Assembly: GCA_900323505.1 (NCBI GenBank) | Contig: OOIN01000018.1 | Location: 558,001-622,000, forward strand | From: Ustilago trichophora | Taxonomy: Eukaryota > Basidiomycota > Ustilaginomycetes > Ustilaginales > Ustilaginaceae | Length of the DNA stretch: 64,000 bases | Direction of reading: 5' to 3' | Shown here: positions 18,474 through 29,086 of the stretch, in pieces | Layout: every line of letters starts with the position of its first letter | Position numbering within the stretch: position 1 is the first letter of the stretch | Notes under the pieces: generated by a model | Databases searched by the model: none | What the model saw: only the letters and a program-made list of their open reading frames with translations | Told to the model about the DNA's origin: nothing | Program-made: the position numbers and the translations under genes

Positions 18474-21400
18474 TTAGTAGTTTCCAAATCCGCCACTACC
18501 GGTGCCCGTGCCGCCGCCATTGTTGCCGCCGTTGAAGGATCCAGAGTTGCGTCCGTTGCCACTACCGCCACCAACACCGCCTTGCTGCATGCTCATCGGA
18601 GGAGGCAGGTTGCCGTTGAATCCGCCACCATATCCACCACCACCGTTCTGAGCCCCAAAGTTGGGAGGCGGAAGGTTGTGGTGTGCTGGAGGAGCGCGCA
18701 TATGCGGGCTTCCACCGGCAGCAGCAGGGCCACCGTACATGTGCTGCTGGTGAGGTCCAAGATGGTGAGGGTGATGCATGTGAGGTGGCATCCCCTGTCC
18801 CCCGGGTGGAGGAGGGCCGTAAGCGTTCATACCCATGTATCCTCCATGTCCTCCGCCAGCACCACCGCGGTGACCCGCCATGGCAGCCATGGCATGCAGC
18901 TGCTGCTGATGAGCAGCGTGCAGCACCGAGTAGGGGACACCGTTGGGCGGTCCGAGATCCAAGTTGTCGCGCTGCAGCTTGCTCTGGATCCGCTTGCCAT
19001 ACGGCGTGTTGCGAATCACTGGCAGAATAGGTCGGATGCATTCCACCAGCCGCATACGCTGAACCGGATCAGCATAGTCCAAACTGGTCTGCACAACATA
19101 GTTGGCAAACGAATCGCGCAGCAGCTTTTCCAGGCGGGTCCGGTTGAGCAACTCCTCGATCAGCTGCTTTCGGACACCAGGCTCGGAAACCCTGATGCAC
19201 TTTTCGATCACATTCGAACTGAACTTTTGCACCGACAGCAGGCAGACGTTGCCAACGAATTGGCGAACGACGGCATCGGTAAAGCGTGGGATGCTCAGAT
19301 CCAGCACGTACTGCACTACATAGTTACCGAATGGATCCTGCACCAGCGTCAGCGCGTTGTACGTGATCTCGGCCACCAGCTGCACCCGCTGACTCTCGGA
19401 AGCGTGGTCAATGCAGCGCTGCAGCACGCAGCAACCGTGGCGATGCGTAGCTACCTCGACGCAGTGCGCCGCAACAGCATTGTAGATAAACTGGTTGTCC
19501 TCGGCACCGAGCCTGTTGAGGCACTTCTGGACCACGTGGTTGCCGTTGAGATCCTTGATCAGCGTCACCACGTTCATCGAAAGCGCAACAATGATCGAGT
19601 GGATCTGGCGAGGAGTCGAGAGGAAGTCAATCATCTTTTGCACAGCACGCGTGCCGTGCATGTTGAGCGAGATGGTCACCAGCTCGGGCGCCACGAGCTC
19701 CACAATCAGGTCGCGCTGCTCATCCGTGCAGTACTCGAGCATCTTCTGGCACAGATAGTTGCCAAACGGATCCGTCATGAGCTCGGCAAAATGCGTAAAC
19801 GTTTCGGTAAAGATCATGTCACGATGACCAGGGTTGCTCTCCTCGAGCTTCTTTTGGAGGAATCGACATCCGTGCTGGTCCTTGCAGAGCGCGAAGATGT
19901 CGCCCTGCAGATCCTCGAGCTGCGTTGTGGCATCCAGCTCACCCTTGCGCGCATGCTTGGCCAAGACGGCATTGGCAGCACCGGCGCCGTGAGGGCCAAG
20001 ACCGCCAAGCTTGGCGTGATCCTCGGCACCCACCATGCCCATCGAATACTTGTCTGCGGGGAAGAGCGAGCCGGGCGCGTTGGCACCCGCGGTCGGGTTG
20101 AACGCATCAAAGAAGCCCGACGAAGGGCGGCTGCCACGTCGAGCATCGCCAGCATCGAAGCTGCTGGGCGAGTAAGGACCGAAGCGGCTGGGACTCTCGC
20201 TTCCGGTCGAATTGCTCGAAAAGGCGCCCAGGTTGAAGCTGGGGAAAGCAGCACCTCCAGCACCCGCGGCAGCAGCGCCGTGGTTCTTGAGACCAGCAGC
20301 CGCAGCAGCCGCAGCGGCAGGGATCGAGACGGCGGTGTTGACGAATCGCGAGCCGCCACCGGATCGACCGACATCGCCGCTGAGTCCACCAAGACCAGGT
20401 GAGGGAGAAGCGGGTCCACTGGCCTGTCGGGAAGCGACGCCCGCAAAAGTTGGGTTGATGGCAGGTGAAGATCGACCGGTCTGCGAAAGTCGAGGGGAGG
20501 GCGAAGGGAGAGGGAAGGCGCTCTGCTGTCGGCTGGCGCTGGTACCGAACGAAGCAGCCATACCAGGCGTGCCCTGAGGGGGAGGAGACTTGCTGGTGAC
20601 GGAACCGCGAAGCGAAGAAGCGGTGGTGTCGGCCGCAGCGTTGACGTGTCCCGGGGTAGCGGTAGGGTCGGAAGCGTTGGTGTTGCCGCCAGCACCGCCA
20701 AACTTGGGCCAGTCAGCTCCGCGAGCAGAAGGCTGGGCGTCGGCGCCTTTATTGCCAGCAGGTCGAGCCGCAAGGACATCGGCGAAGTTGTCGCGCTGAA
20801 CGAGGACGGGGAACTGGTCATCGTCACCCTTGAGGTTGTACTTTTTGACGAAAGCCGAATCTTCATTGTCGAGCTCGTCGTCGAACAGGAATCGCTCGTT
20901 GAAGACGGGGGTGAAGTTTTCGCCCTTGTCGTTGGTCTTGGCAGCTGCATCGTCGCCCGAAGCATCAGCGCTGTCGTTGTGGACAGCACGCGAGAGAAGG
21001 CTCTTGTTGGCACCGGCCTTGCCTGCGATGGACATGGCACCGACAGCCGAGGCAAGCTCGTCGGCCGAACGCTGACCCTCTCCAGACTGTCGACGAGAAG
21101 AGGGCATGGATCGGTAAAGGTGCGAGAGAGCCTTGGCGCGGACTGCAGGGTCGTTTTGAGCTTCACTGGCAGCAGTGAGGGCAGCAGCCGACTTGGGATC
21201 GGCAGTGACAGCCTCGTTCGGCGGGGTGGTGGGAGCAGAAGCAGCGGCAGCAGCGCTGTTGGGCATTCGCTGGAGGAGAAGGTTCTGCTCCTCTTCGCGC
21301 TGCTGCTTTTCGAGGAGAGCCATCTGCTGCTCGAATGCCTTTTGATGCATGGCGCGCTGCTGTTCGTGCTCTAGACGCTTTCGCTCGATGCGAGCCTGGA

Positions 21401-21623
21401 TGTCGTTGGCATCGCCACCTTCGGGAGAGGCGTCGGCGTGGAGCTTGGCATCGTCGGTATCGACTGGGTTCTGGATAGGCGACTGCGAGGAAGAGGTGAC
21501 GGCGGTGTCGGCTTCAGAGGCCTGGAGTATGGAGGGAGTCGACTCGGAGAGCGAGACAGAGCCCGGAGTGGATTCGACAGCAGCAGAATCGGCGCCCGAG
21601 CTGGCCCGAACGTTGGCTGACAT
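18474..21623 (-). CDS. Pumilio/PUF-family RNA-binding protein
   Basis: The 1049-residue product is a post-transcriptional regulator that should bind UGUA-type elements in mRNA 3' UTRs. The first 560 residues are Ala/Ser/Gly-rich, with a charged Glu/Gln/Arg coiled-coil-like stretch near 80-115. Eight PUF repeats cover about 564-880. Their base-contacting triplets, in order, are CR..Q (HGCRFLQ), NY..Q (FGNYLCQ), TR..Q (HGTRAVQ), NH..Q (NGNHVVQ), CC..Q (HGCCVLQ), NY..Q (FGNYVVQ), SN..E (FSSNVIE) and NY..Q (FANYVVQ). Repeats 6-8 match the canonical readers of UGU. The C-terminus is Gly/His/Pro/Asn-rich, with repeated GGG. The start is ATG 21623 in a strong CACCATG context; the longer frame has only a TTG upstream. 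A symbol is not given because fungi have several PUF paralogues. Confidence 0.93.
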   Translation of the reverse strand: MSANVRASSGADSAAVESTPGSVSLSESTPSILQASEADTAVTSSSQSPIQNPVDTDDAKLHADASPEGGDANDIQARIERKRLEHEQQRAMHQKAFEQQMALLEKQQREEEQNLLLQRMPNSAAAAASAPTTPPNEAVTADPKSAAALTAASEAQNDPAVRAKALSHLYRSMPSSRRQSGEGQRSADELASAVGAMSIAGKAGANKSLLSRAVHNDSADASGDDAAAKTNDKGENFTPVFNERFLFDDELDNEDSAFVKKYNLKGDDDQFPVLVQRDNFADVLAARPAGNKGADAQPSARGADWPKFGGAGGNTNASDPTATPGHVNAAADTTASSLRGSVTSKSPPPQGTPGMAASFGTSASRQQSAFPLPSPSPRLSQTGRSSPAINPTFAGVASRQASGPASPSPGLGGLSGDVGRSGGGSRFVNTAVSIPAAAAAAAAGLKNHGAAAAGAGGAAFPSFNLGAFSSNSTGSESPSRFGPYSPSSFDAGDARRGSRPSSGFFDAFNPTAGANAPGSLFPADKYSMGMVGAEDHAKLGGLGPHGAGAANAVLAKHARKGELDATTQLEDLQGDIFALCKDQHGCRFLQKKLEESNPGHRDMIFTETFTHFAELMTDPFGNYLCQKMLEYCTDEQRDLIVELVAPELVTISLNMHGTRAVQKMIDFLSTPRQIHSIIVALSMNVVTLIKDLNGNHVVQKCLNRLGAEDNQFIYNAVAAHCVEVATHRHGCCVLQRCIDHASESQRVQLVAEITYNALTLVQDPFGNYVVQYVLDLSIPRFTDAVVRQFVGNVCLLSVQKFSSNVIEKCIRVSEPGVRKQLIEELLNRTRLEKLLRDSFANYVVQTSLDYADPVQRMRLVECIRPILPVIRNTPYGKRIQSKLQRDNLDLGPPNGVPYSVLHAAHQQQLHAMAAMAGHRGGAGGGHGGYMGMNAYGPPPPGGQGMPPHMHHPHHLGPHQQHMYGGPAAAGGSPHMRAPPAHHNLPPPNFGAQNGGGGYGGGFNGNLPPPMSMQQGGVGGGSGNGRNSGSFNGGNNGGGTGTGSGGFGNY

Positions 21624-23095
21624 GGTGGTGTGAGAGCTAGCTATCTTGCAGCGCGCCAAGTGGTCGACGCGCAGACAAGAGGACTGTGGCGGAGAAGATC
21701 AGGCACTTGGGTGGAAGGCCAGATAAATAGAGACCGAGTGTGCTAAGCGCCGTCGAAGCAAAACCAAACCGTTTGGCAGAGAAGGGTGCGGTGTCTGATG
21801 AAAGCTGTGTCGAATGCTGAAGGTGGTAATGACTTCTGCTAGGGAGCAAAGCGTTGGACGGTAGGTGAGCAAAGTTGTGCCTAGCTTTGACTTGGCGGCT
21901 CAGAGGAGGAGGGAGAGAAAGAGAGAGGAGACGTACCAGATGAAAGGGTGACGAGAGCTCGAGGTAGATAGGAAGAATCGTCTAATGCGGTCGTGGTTGG
22001 CTGGAGTGTTGCAAAGGTGGTGTTACAAGAAATGTACAAGGTATGCAAGGGACAAGACTGTTTGTAGAGTGAAAATAAAAGATGAAAGGAGTGGGAGTCA
22101 GTACTGTGTGATATGCGAGGCTATGCCGAGTGGTGGTGAGGAGTAGCAGAAGGGTAGCAGCGAGGCGACCTACAATGCGATGGTAGTGATGATGGTGTCA
22201 AATGCAGGAGTCCATGCGAGCAGAGTGATCGGAAGTAGAGCTGTCTTTTGGAGAGCTTGCCGATGGTTGCGCAGGAAGGTATGGCCGCAAAAGGAAGAAT
22301 GTGTAGTGGTACAAGTGAGGAGAAGGAAAAAAAAAGGTTGCCTGGGACCGAATTCTTGTTCTTGTCAAAGCAACAACAGAGTGAATGCTGCGGTCAAGGC
22401 AATGGCGAGGAAAGCAAGCGTATTGAGGAGGTAAGGAGGGTAGGAAAGGTCAGCTAGTGATGACGGAGAAGGCCGAGCTGGCTGGGTGCAAAGGATATGA
22501 AGTGACGGGGATGGTGTTTTCGAGGTGGCTGAGCTGCTGGAGAATTGACCGATACGGCCAAAAGCGAGCTTGACTGGAAGGGTGCTGTTGGTTTTGATCG
22601 ACGGTTTTAGGGATTCTAGAGCGGTGGCACTTACCCAAAAGATGAGCTCGGCAGTGGGAGTGGTTGCGCGGGTGGTGAGTGGCTACGGTTGGACCAGGAT
22701 GAAGGGCGTAGTGTAGCAATGATAAAGGCGAGCAAGATGCGCACTCGAAGTTGGAGTGAGCCGAGTGCTAGGATTGGTGTTGATGTTGGTGGTGGTGGTG
22801 TTGGTGGAGGCTGAAGAGGTTGATGCAACGTGACTCGGCTTCTACAGAGTCTCTTTCCCCGACGTCAAGGTCAAAGGAGAGGGACAAGTAGTCGGACAGA
22901 GTTTTGCAGTGGTTGCAAAAGGGAGGAGACGGAAGGAGGGAAGAAAGAAAGGTGAAGGAGAGAGAGAGAGAGAGAGAAAGGAAAGAGGAAAAGAGAGAGA
23001 AAGAGCGAGTGATGGTGGTTGGTGGAAGTGGGAGACACACACACACACACACACACGTTGACTTGACTCAGGAGCTGGCGGTCGGAACTGTACAG

Positions 23096-23137
23096 GGTAC
23101 TGTACTGTACTGTACTGTACTGTACAGTATGTACGTC
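23096..23137. repeat. (GTACT)n array with inverted junction
   Basis: Five tandem GTACT units switch to a TACAGTATGTAC segment. The array is near-palindromic and overlaps several TACTGTA words. Sister arrays lie at 33505-33536 and 59626-59660. Confidence 0.85.
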
Positions 23138-23275
23138 CTGTACTGTCCACTCTGAAAAGTCACACACACACACACACCCAACTCTTTGTGTCACACCAAA
23201 AATCAAAAGCCAGCCCATGCCACACACACATGTCACAAGCTATTGTTGTTCGCCCACTACTTTCTTGCCACACCA

Positions 23276-23302
23276 CTGCTGCTGCTGCTGCTGCTGCTGC
23301 TG
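23276..23302. repeat. (CTG)9 trinucleotide repeat, non-coding
   Basis: Nine uninterrupted CTG units in intergenic DNA. Confidence 0.9.
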
Positions 23303-23491
23303 AGTAGTGTTGACAATCACACTTGTTTTCTTTGTGGTTGCAAAAGCCATTTCCCCTGAACGGTGTCCAAGGAATAGCGACACACGCCGCACAAGCCTTT
23401 TTCTTCAAGTTCTCTGCGATTCAAATTTACTCGGCTTGCAAAGAGAGAGAAAGAGAGAGAGAGAGTAACACATGCGATCCGATATCCAAGT

Positions 23492-23520
23492 CCCAATCCA
23501 ATCCAATCCAATCCAATCCA
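23492..23520. repeat. Tandem CCAAT pentanucleotide array
   Basis: About five CCAAT units are repeated with a 5-base period, ending in an A-run. This may be only a microsatellite. It is about 1.9 kb upstream of the Pumilio start, too far for a confident promoter call. Confidence 0.7.
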
Positions 23521-24429
23521 AAAAAAAATCAAGATCTCGAATTCAACACTTTCTCGCTCTTTCTCGGTCGGGATACGTTGAATTGCTATTCAGCATCAAT
23601 CCGGCGTTGATCGCCCACCTTGATACCGTACCTGGTGCTCTTGTTGCTGTTGTTGCATGGTATCCGTCTATTCACCTCGTTAAGCTACGTAGCAATCTAG
23701 CATCGCTACTCGAACCAAAGTAGGATAGCCATGATCGTGGCTATGGCTTGACTCTAACCAGGTGAAATGGTATCTTGTGTCAGTTTGGAAATTCGCCGCT
23801 CTCTTCTTCTCTTCTGAAATTTCAAGCAAACAAAGAAGAACAAGAAGAAGATTCAGAAGAGTCTTCCCGACATGCTGGAATTTCACCGCGTGTGTTTTCT
23901 TTTTCAGCGTCGCACCAAAAATAAGGTGATCATCAGATCGGGTGCGATCGACTTTGCAGCCAAATTATGGTCACTTCTTCCTGTTTCAGCTCTCATCCAC
24001 ATTCGTCGACACTAGATCCAGCGCCTCCCATTTCGACGTTTCTCTAAGTCCCTTGCTTTGGAGCGATCAAGAGTGCGAGCGTGGGTCTACAATGTTGCTT
24101 AAGCACCAAGATCAAGACTGGTCGAAACGCTGTTCCTATCCGATCGGATAAAACGGTGCAGACCCGGCTTTTGAGTGTCAGATCCCGTTCCTGAAAAACA
24201 ATCCATCCGATGTTGAGCCAAATCGGGTATCATTCTACATCGGGGAATCCACCGAAAGATTCCACTTTCACAACTCTAACAACGTCGACCTTTTGACGAT
24301 CATGCTGCTGCTGTTCAAACGTCCGTATCGTATCCCTTTGCCTCGTGCACGTACATACTTGAAACGGTATAATTTCCATCGGATCTCGAACTAGCGCAAC
24401 AGGGCATACAAGATATCATAACTTTGGTT

Positions 24430-25166
24430 TTACTTGCTAACCTCGTCGTCGAACTCCTTGTAGCGAGTGGGGAATCCAAACAGCCATCCACCCAAGATTC
24501 TGCCAAAGAAAATGTTGATCGCCCTACCGATGGGCCACAGCAGACCGAAAGCCCGGAACAACCCAGAGAACGGCACGGGAGGAACCAGGATCACATCGGC
24601 GTCATCGAGGAAGCGAAGCATTTGGAAAGGGTTGGGTGCTTTGCCCGCCATGGTGCGCGAGCTGAGGTAGCCGTAGAAGTTGTGTACAAAGTCTTCGTCG
24701 AAACTGTAATCCACACAATCATGACAAAAAGCCAATCGTCAGTATGCGTCCCCACAGTGAGCTCAGATTGGCAGCGAGGTTTTCAAACTTACCCAGGATT
24801 CGGTCCACCCCTGACGGTGATATGAACGTGCAAGTCGGTACCCGTCTCTGGATCGTTCCAGAAGGTATGAGGCCTGTACGGTGGAATGTTGACCTTCTGC
24901 CCCGCCTTGAGCTTGCCTTCCTTTCCATCGATCAGATAGCACAGTACTCCTTCCTTGACGTCAAAAGTCTCGGTCTGGAAGAGGTGGATGTGGTAAGGAG
25001 GTGTAGCCGTAGACTTGCGACCCACACCAGAGTGCGGGTCTTTGGCTCGGAAGATCTGACCAGACGTAAAAGACTCGGCATCCGACGAGACGTAGTAGGT
25101 CTTCAAGGCTCCGTCAAAAAAGTGCCAGGTGCCGTCCGAGGTAACTTTGGGTCTGACGACTGCCAT
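24430..25166 (-). CDS. Single-domain cupin protein, two exons, substrate unknown
   Basis: Exon 1 is 24793-25166 and exon 2 is 24430-24703. An 89-base intron (24704-24792) has GTAAGT at its 5' end, a CTGAC branch site (24738-24742 on the minus strand) and ACAG at its 3' end. Splicing gives 215 residues in one frame. Cupin motif 1 is seen as YHIHLFQTETFDVKEG (His59, His61, Glu66, Gly73), and motif 2 as GQKVNIPPYRPHTFWN (Gly89, His100, Asn104), so a metal site is likely. The C-terminal third has a hydrophobic stretch (about 165-202, core FRAFGLLWPIGRAINIFFG) that may associate with membrane. The ATG at 25166 is chosen; the upstream frame has only a TTG. The motif order fits small fungal cupins, not the 3-hydroxyanthranilate dioxygenase pattern. 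Divergent from the flavin monooxygenase across 2.4 kb. Confidence 0.82.
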
Positions 25167-27574
25167 TTTGATTCTTGTGCTGAAAGTCTTGCGCGATACA
25201 AAAAATGTGTCGAGGTTCCGAGATAGGAGACGAGAGAGAGAGGCAGATGGAAGGGACGAGATGGTTGCAAAGGACAAGGTTCGTCAGTAGCGCAAAGTAT
25301 AAAAGAGGAAGCAACGGAGACAAAGTGAGTCGCGATACTCGAGTCTAATAAAGGGTCTTGCTCTCGCCGTGGAGCATCTTGTGTCCAACAAAAGGAGAGG
25401 GCTCAAAAGGATGCATGACACAAAGTGAGGCGAAATCCGCGGCTAGACCCCAAGCGAAGTCTTTCTCTTTCTCTGTGTCTCTCTCTCTCGCTCACCTAGC
25501 TCGCACATTATGCGGTCTTGGCCCGTGCAACAAAAAAATTGGTCGGCCTTTTTCTTTCTTCTTGGCAGCCACTGCTCGTCTGTCAATTGCCGCGATCCGC
25601 ACATTACTGCATCGTATTGCCTTTTGACAGCATATCAACTCGCACGTCTTTCGAACCCATGCTCTCGATGCTCGCTCCTTCATCAAGTGCCGTATACGAG
25701 CTCGAACAAAGAGTACGCTGGCTCTCCATATCTTGGCGGATATTCGAAATCGGCACTTGTGTGTACGCGACCGGTGTCCGTGCACAGCGGCGACACGGCA
25801 ATCGTGACTTTCCAAACAGTGCCGAGCACGCCGCCGAGCACAGCAAGCTCAGGGTCAAGACACACACACACACACACACACACACAGAGAGATAAGGAGC
25901 CCCAGTGGCAGCATTCCACAGCACAGAATGCCAGAGTCCTGCTGCTGAGCACTTCAAGCAAGCCAAAAATGGGTCAAGAAGACCGAATCTGAGACCAAGG
26001 CGTCGCGTACCCGCGGACCGGATCCTGTCCTCGCGCCGTCCGTCCCTGTCGGCATATCTATCTAAAGAATGCCTTTGACTGCCACCTCGCCTTGGCACTG
26101 CTACCCTTTAGGTCGCACTGTGTCCGAGCTGTCAAAGCGACATCAGTTGGCACTTTACCCCGCACCTCTCAAAAAAGGACCATTCGGGGGGCTGATACGG
26201 TGGTTTCGGTCGACGTCCGTGATCCGCCAAATGACTGTATCTCGTCGGCCGTGTATCTCTGTTGCACCTTGTCATGGTGCATCGAACGGCGCAGGTGTTG
26301 GACCTTCTTCCCCACATTCTGACCGCGTGACCGTCTTCTGAATGGATAGCGAGCGGTGCAGCCCTGCATGCTTTCCCCAAGACCCATGCCGACCCACTCA
26401 CACACATGCTAAACACACACTCTCTCTTGGATCGTGGGAGAGAAATATGACCAATGACGCAGGCCAAGTTCGGACTGGGACCGGATCCGTGCCATCCTCC
26501 TCCTCATCGAGGATGATTGAATGAAGGAGCGACTTCACCGTGGTGTACTGTGGTGGGGAGAAAAATCAAAGCTTGAGCTTAACTTGCCAACCTCGACGAG
26601 CGAGAGGGGCCAAAATCGAAGGCTCGACTCTTTGTTGTTATCAGTAAAGAAGTTAGAGCGGAGCGAGTACTGTACTGAGCGATTGCGGTCAAAAGGCGTC
26701 TTTTGATTGGCTGTCTAAATCGGCGAAATATCAGTCTTACTGCAAAGCCGCGCGCCATTCAGTGTTCCCCGCATTTTGCTGCTGTCTTTGTACGACCTAA
26801 GAAGAATCCAGCAAAGAGTCCAAAAAGGGTCTCTCTGATTCCATCTACTGTACAGGTACTAGGCGAGGAGGATGCAACAAGAGACGGGTTAAAGTGCCTC
26901 CTCGCTTTCGCTTTCTGCTCATCTTGAAACACACACTGTCTGAATGCAGAAAAATGGAAAGCGCTTCCTCCTCCCCCGCAAGTCGTTTGACCACACCTTA
27001 TCCTTAACCTATAGGTGCGTCCCAGGCTCGTCTTCCGCCCTCGCCGTCGCCGTCGCTGTTGTGGTCGCGATAAGATTGTGATTAACAGCGGACCTCATTT
27101 CCGGGAGAGAGTGCGCGGACTCGCTTTTCTCCTCCTTCGCCCCTCCCCGAGGACAAAGAGGGTCTCGTCCGTGCCTCAACCCTCGCCTCTTTTCCGTGTC
27201 CACCCTTCCCTTTCCCTCCTTCCGCACAGCCGCAAGAGAGTGTCCCTCTTCCTTCCCAAGCTGAGACTTGTGTGTGACATTCCCCGCCCGCTCGCTCGCC
27301 CGCGCGCGCACATCTATCGGTCAACTCAGACTGGATTGACAAAGAGGCTAGCAACATTGTATATAGCCGCCCCACTCTCACACGCTTCTTCCTCCTCCCT
27401 GCTCTATCCCAAGCTCAGCTATCTTACGCTCCGCCTCGCCACCACCACCACCACCACCACCATCACCAACAACAACAACAACACCATCGCAACGAGAACC
27501 ACTCTTTCTCACTCTTTTCTCTACCAATCTCGTTTCTCTCCACACACACAGACACACCCACAGCCAACTACAAT
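25167..27574. other. Long divergent intergenic region between cupin and flavin monooxygenase genes
   Basis: These 2.4 kb separate two divergent starts. They contain a CT run near 25480-25490, a CA run at 25859-25886, TACTGTA words at 26668 and 26846, and a strongly pyrimidine-rich leader with CCA and CAA runs before 27575. The open frames here do not look like genes. Confidence 0.5.
25859..25886. repeat. (CA)n microsatellite
   Basis: A CA dinucleotide run of about 28 bases in the divergent spacer. Confidence 0.9.
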
Positions 27575-29086
27575 ATGCGCGTCGCTGTCGTAGGAGCAGG
27601 CTTTGCCGGCATCTCTACCGCCAAGTATCTCACCCAATACGGTCACGATGTCACCGTCTTTGAGGCATGCGACGATGTTGGCGGAGTATGGTCGAAATCT
27701 CGACGATATCCTGGTCTTGCCACCCAGAACTCAAAAGAGACCTACAGTCTGAGTGACATGGACATGCCACGCCACTACCCTACCTGGCCCGCAGCCCAAC
27801 AGGTCCAAGACTATCTCAACGCCTACACCGACAAGCACGACTTGCGCAAGCTCATGCGCTTCAGCACCCGCGTCGAACGCGCAGACCCCACCGAAGACGG
27901 TTGGGAGGTCACCACCAAGCACAAATCTTCTTCCACCACCGAGACGGCCCACTTTGACCACCTCGTCGTCGCCACAGGCACCTTCAGCAGGGGCAAGATC
28001 CCCGACTACAAGGGCGTCGAAGAATGGAAGCAGGCAGGCGGTCACATTTGCCACTCATCCGATCTCGGTTTGGATCCCAAGACCATCGAGGGCAAGGACG
28101 TCATCGTCGTCGGTTACGGAAAATCCTCGTGCGATGTGGCAAACGCCGTCTCGGCCAAGGCTAAGAGCACCACTCTGGTGGCTAGAAGATTGATCTGGAA
28201 GCTGCCAAGGGTCATTCGCGGAATCCCATACCAATATCTATTGCTGACCAGGTTGGGAGAGTCGCTCTTCGAATACATTACTCCTTCTGGGTTTGAAAAG
28301 TGGTTCAACTCGGGTTCGGGTAGGTTTATTCGTAATGGAATGCTCAACTCGCTTCAATGGGTGGTGACGGGACAGCTCAAATTGGCCCACTTGGGATTGG
28401 TGCCTCAGGGACCTTTCGAAGAGATTGCTCGTTCCACCATCTCGCTCTCCACAGAAGGATTGTACAAGAACATCGAAGCGGGCAAAGTATCGGTGAGGAG
28501 GGATGCCGAGATCGATCACTTGACCAAGGACCCTACTACCGGATCCCCCGTTGCCATTCTCAAGGATGGTTCTACACTTCCATGCGACCTTCTCGTTTGC
28601 GCAACTGGCTTCCATCAGGATGTACCATTCCTCCCCGCCCATGTCCAGAAGAAGTTCCTCGATGAAAACGACAACTTCCTCCTCCACAAGCACATCCTCC
28701 CCATCGGCGTCCCCAATCTCACATTCAACGGTTACAACTCTTCCCTCTTCTGCCCCACTTCGTCCGAAGCTGCCGCACTGTGGATCTCGGCCCACCTGGC
28801 AGGATTGACAAAGCTCCCCTCGGATGAAGACATGCTCGAAGCGGCCAAGCTCAAACTCGAATGGCTCGACGCAAGATCCAACGGAAAACACGCACACGGC
28901 ACCAACCTCGTCCCCTTCAGTCTGCACTCGATCGACGATACCCTCAAGGACATCGATCTTCCCCTCAGCACTTTCGCAAGGGTTCGACAGTGGTTGCTCC
29001 CAGTTCGTCCCAAGGACTACGCCGATCTAGGCCCCAAGTTGGGCAAGAGGATCGACGAAGCCAACCGCGCAAACATGAAGAATTAA
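27575..29086 (+). CDS. Flavin-dependent monooxygenase (FMO / class B type)
   Basis: The 503-residue product has the layout of a flavin-containing monooxygenase, an FAD- and NADPH-dependent enzyme that oxygenates small substrates. The FAD-binding Rossmann motif is VVGAGFAG at residues 5-12, followed by the acidic end of beta 2 (VFEACDDVGGVW). The NADPH-binding motif is VVGYGKSSCDVA at about 178-189. The linker VVATGTFSRGKIP (131-143) and the later VCATGFHQDVPFL match the two ATG motifs of this superfamily. There is no signal peptide and no clear membrane helix. The start is ATG 27575 after a C/A-rich leader. Substrate cannot be read from sequence. It is divergent from the cupin gene, which may indicate joint regulation. 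Confidence 0.88.
   Translation: MRVAVVGAGFAGISTAKYLTQYGHDVTVFEACDDVGGVWSKSRRYPGLATQNSKETYSLSDMDMPRHYPTWPAAQQVQDYLNAYTDKHDLRKLMRFSTRVERADPTEDGWEVTTKHKSSSTTETAHFDHLVVATGTFSRGKIPDYKGVEEWKQAGGHICHSSDLGLDPKTIEGKDVIVVGYGKSSCDVANAVSAKAKSTTLVARRLIWKLPRVIRGIPYQYLLLTRLGESLFEYITPSGFEKWFNSGSGRFIRNGMLNSLQWVVTGQLKLAHLGLVPQGPFEEIARSTISLSTEGLYKNIEAGKVSVRRDAEIDHLTKDPTTGSPVAILKDGSTLPCDLLVCATGFHQDVPFLPAHVQKKFLDENDNFLLHKHILPIGVPNLTFNGYNSSLFCPTSSEAAALWISAHLAGLTKLPSDEDMLEAAKLKLEWLDARSNGKHAHGTNLVPFSLHSIDDTLKDIDLPLSTFARVRQWLLPVRPKDYADLGPKLGKRIDEANRANMKN

Larger units (their letters stand above)
21624..24429. other. Long intergenic region upstream of the Pumilio gene
   Basis: These 2.8 kb hold the Pumilio promoter/leader and the 3' side of the cupin gene. 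Simple repeats dominate the middle: GA run (about 22957-22977), CA runs (23035-23056 and 23161-23177), GTACT array (23096-23137), (CTG)9 at 23276-23302, GA run near 23448-23465, and five tandem CCAAT pentamers at 23492-23520. No convincing gene or tRNA is seen. Confidence 0.55.

Noticed and set aside
18327..20402. Long plus-strand open frame (691 codons) opposite the Pumilio gene
   Set aside because: It is the complement of the PUF repeats; composition is antisense-like and shows no domain, while the minus strand gives a clear PUF domain.
23276..23302. CTG repeat as a coding polyglutamine or polyleucine tract
   Set aside because: No open frame with gene-like features surrounds it; it is in a repeat-rich spacer.
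24430..25166. 3-hydroxyanthranilate 3,4-dioxygenase
   Set aside because: Considered because of the cupin fold, but the typical dioxygenase active-site pattern is absent and the HxH/E and PPYxxHxxxN motifs match generic small cupins.
25510..25992. 160-codon open frame in the cupin/monooxygenase spacer
   Set aside because: Covers a CA microsatellite and has no recognisable domain.
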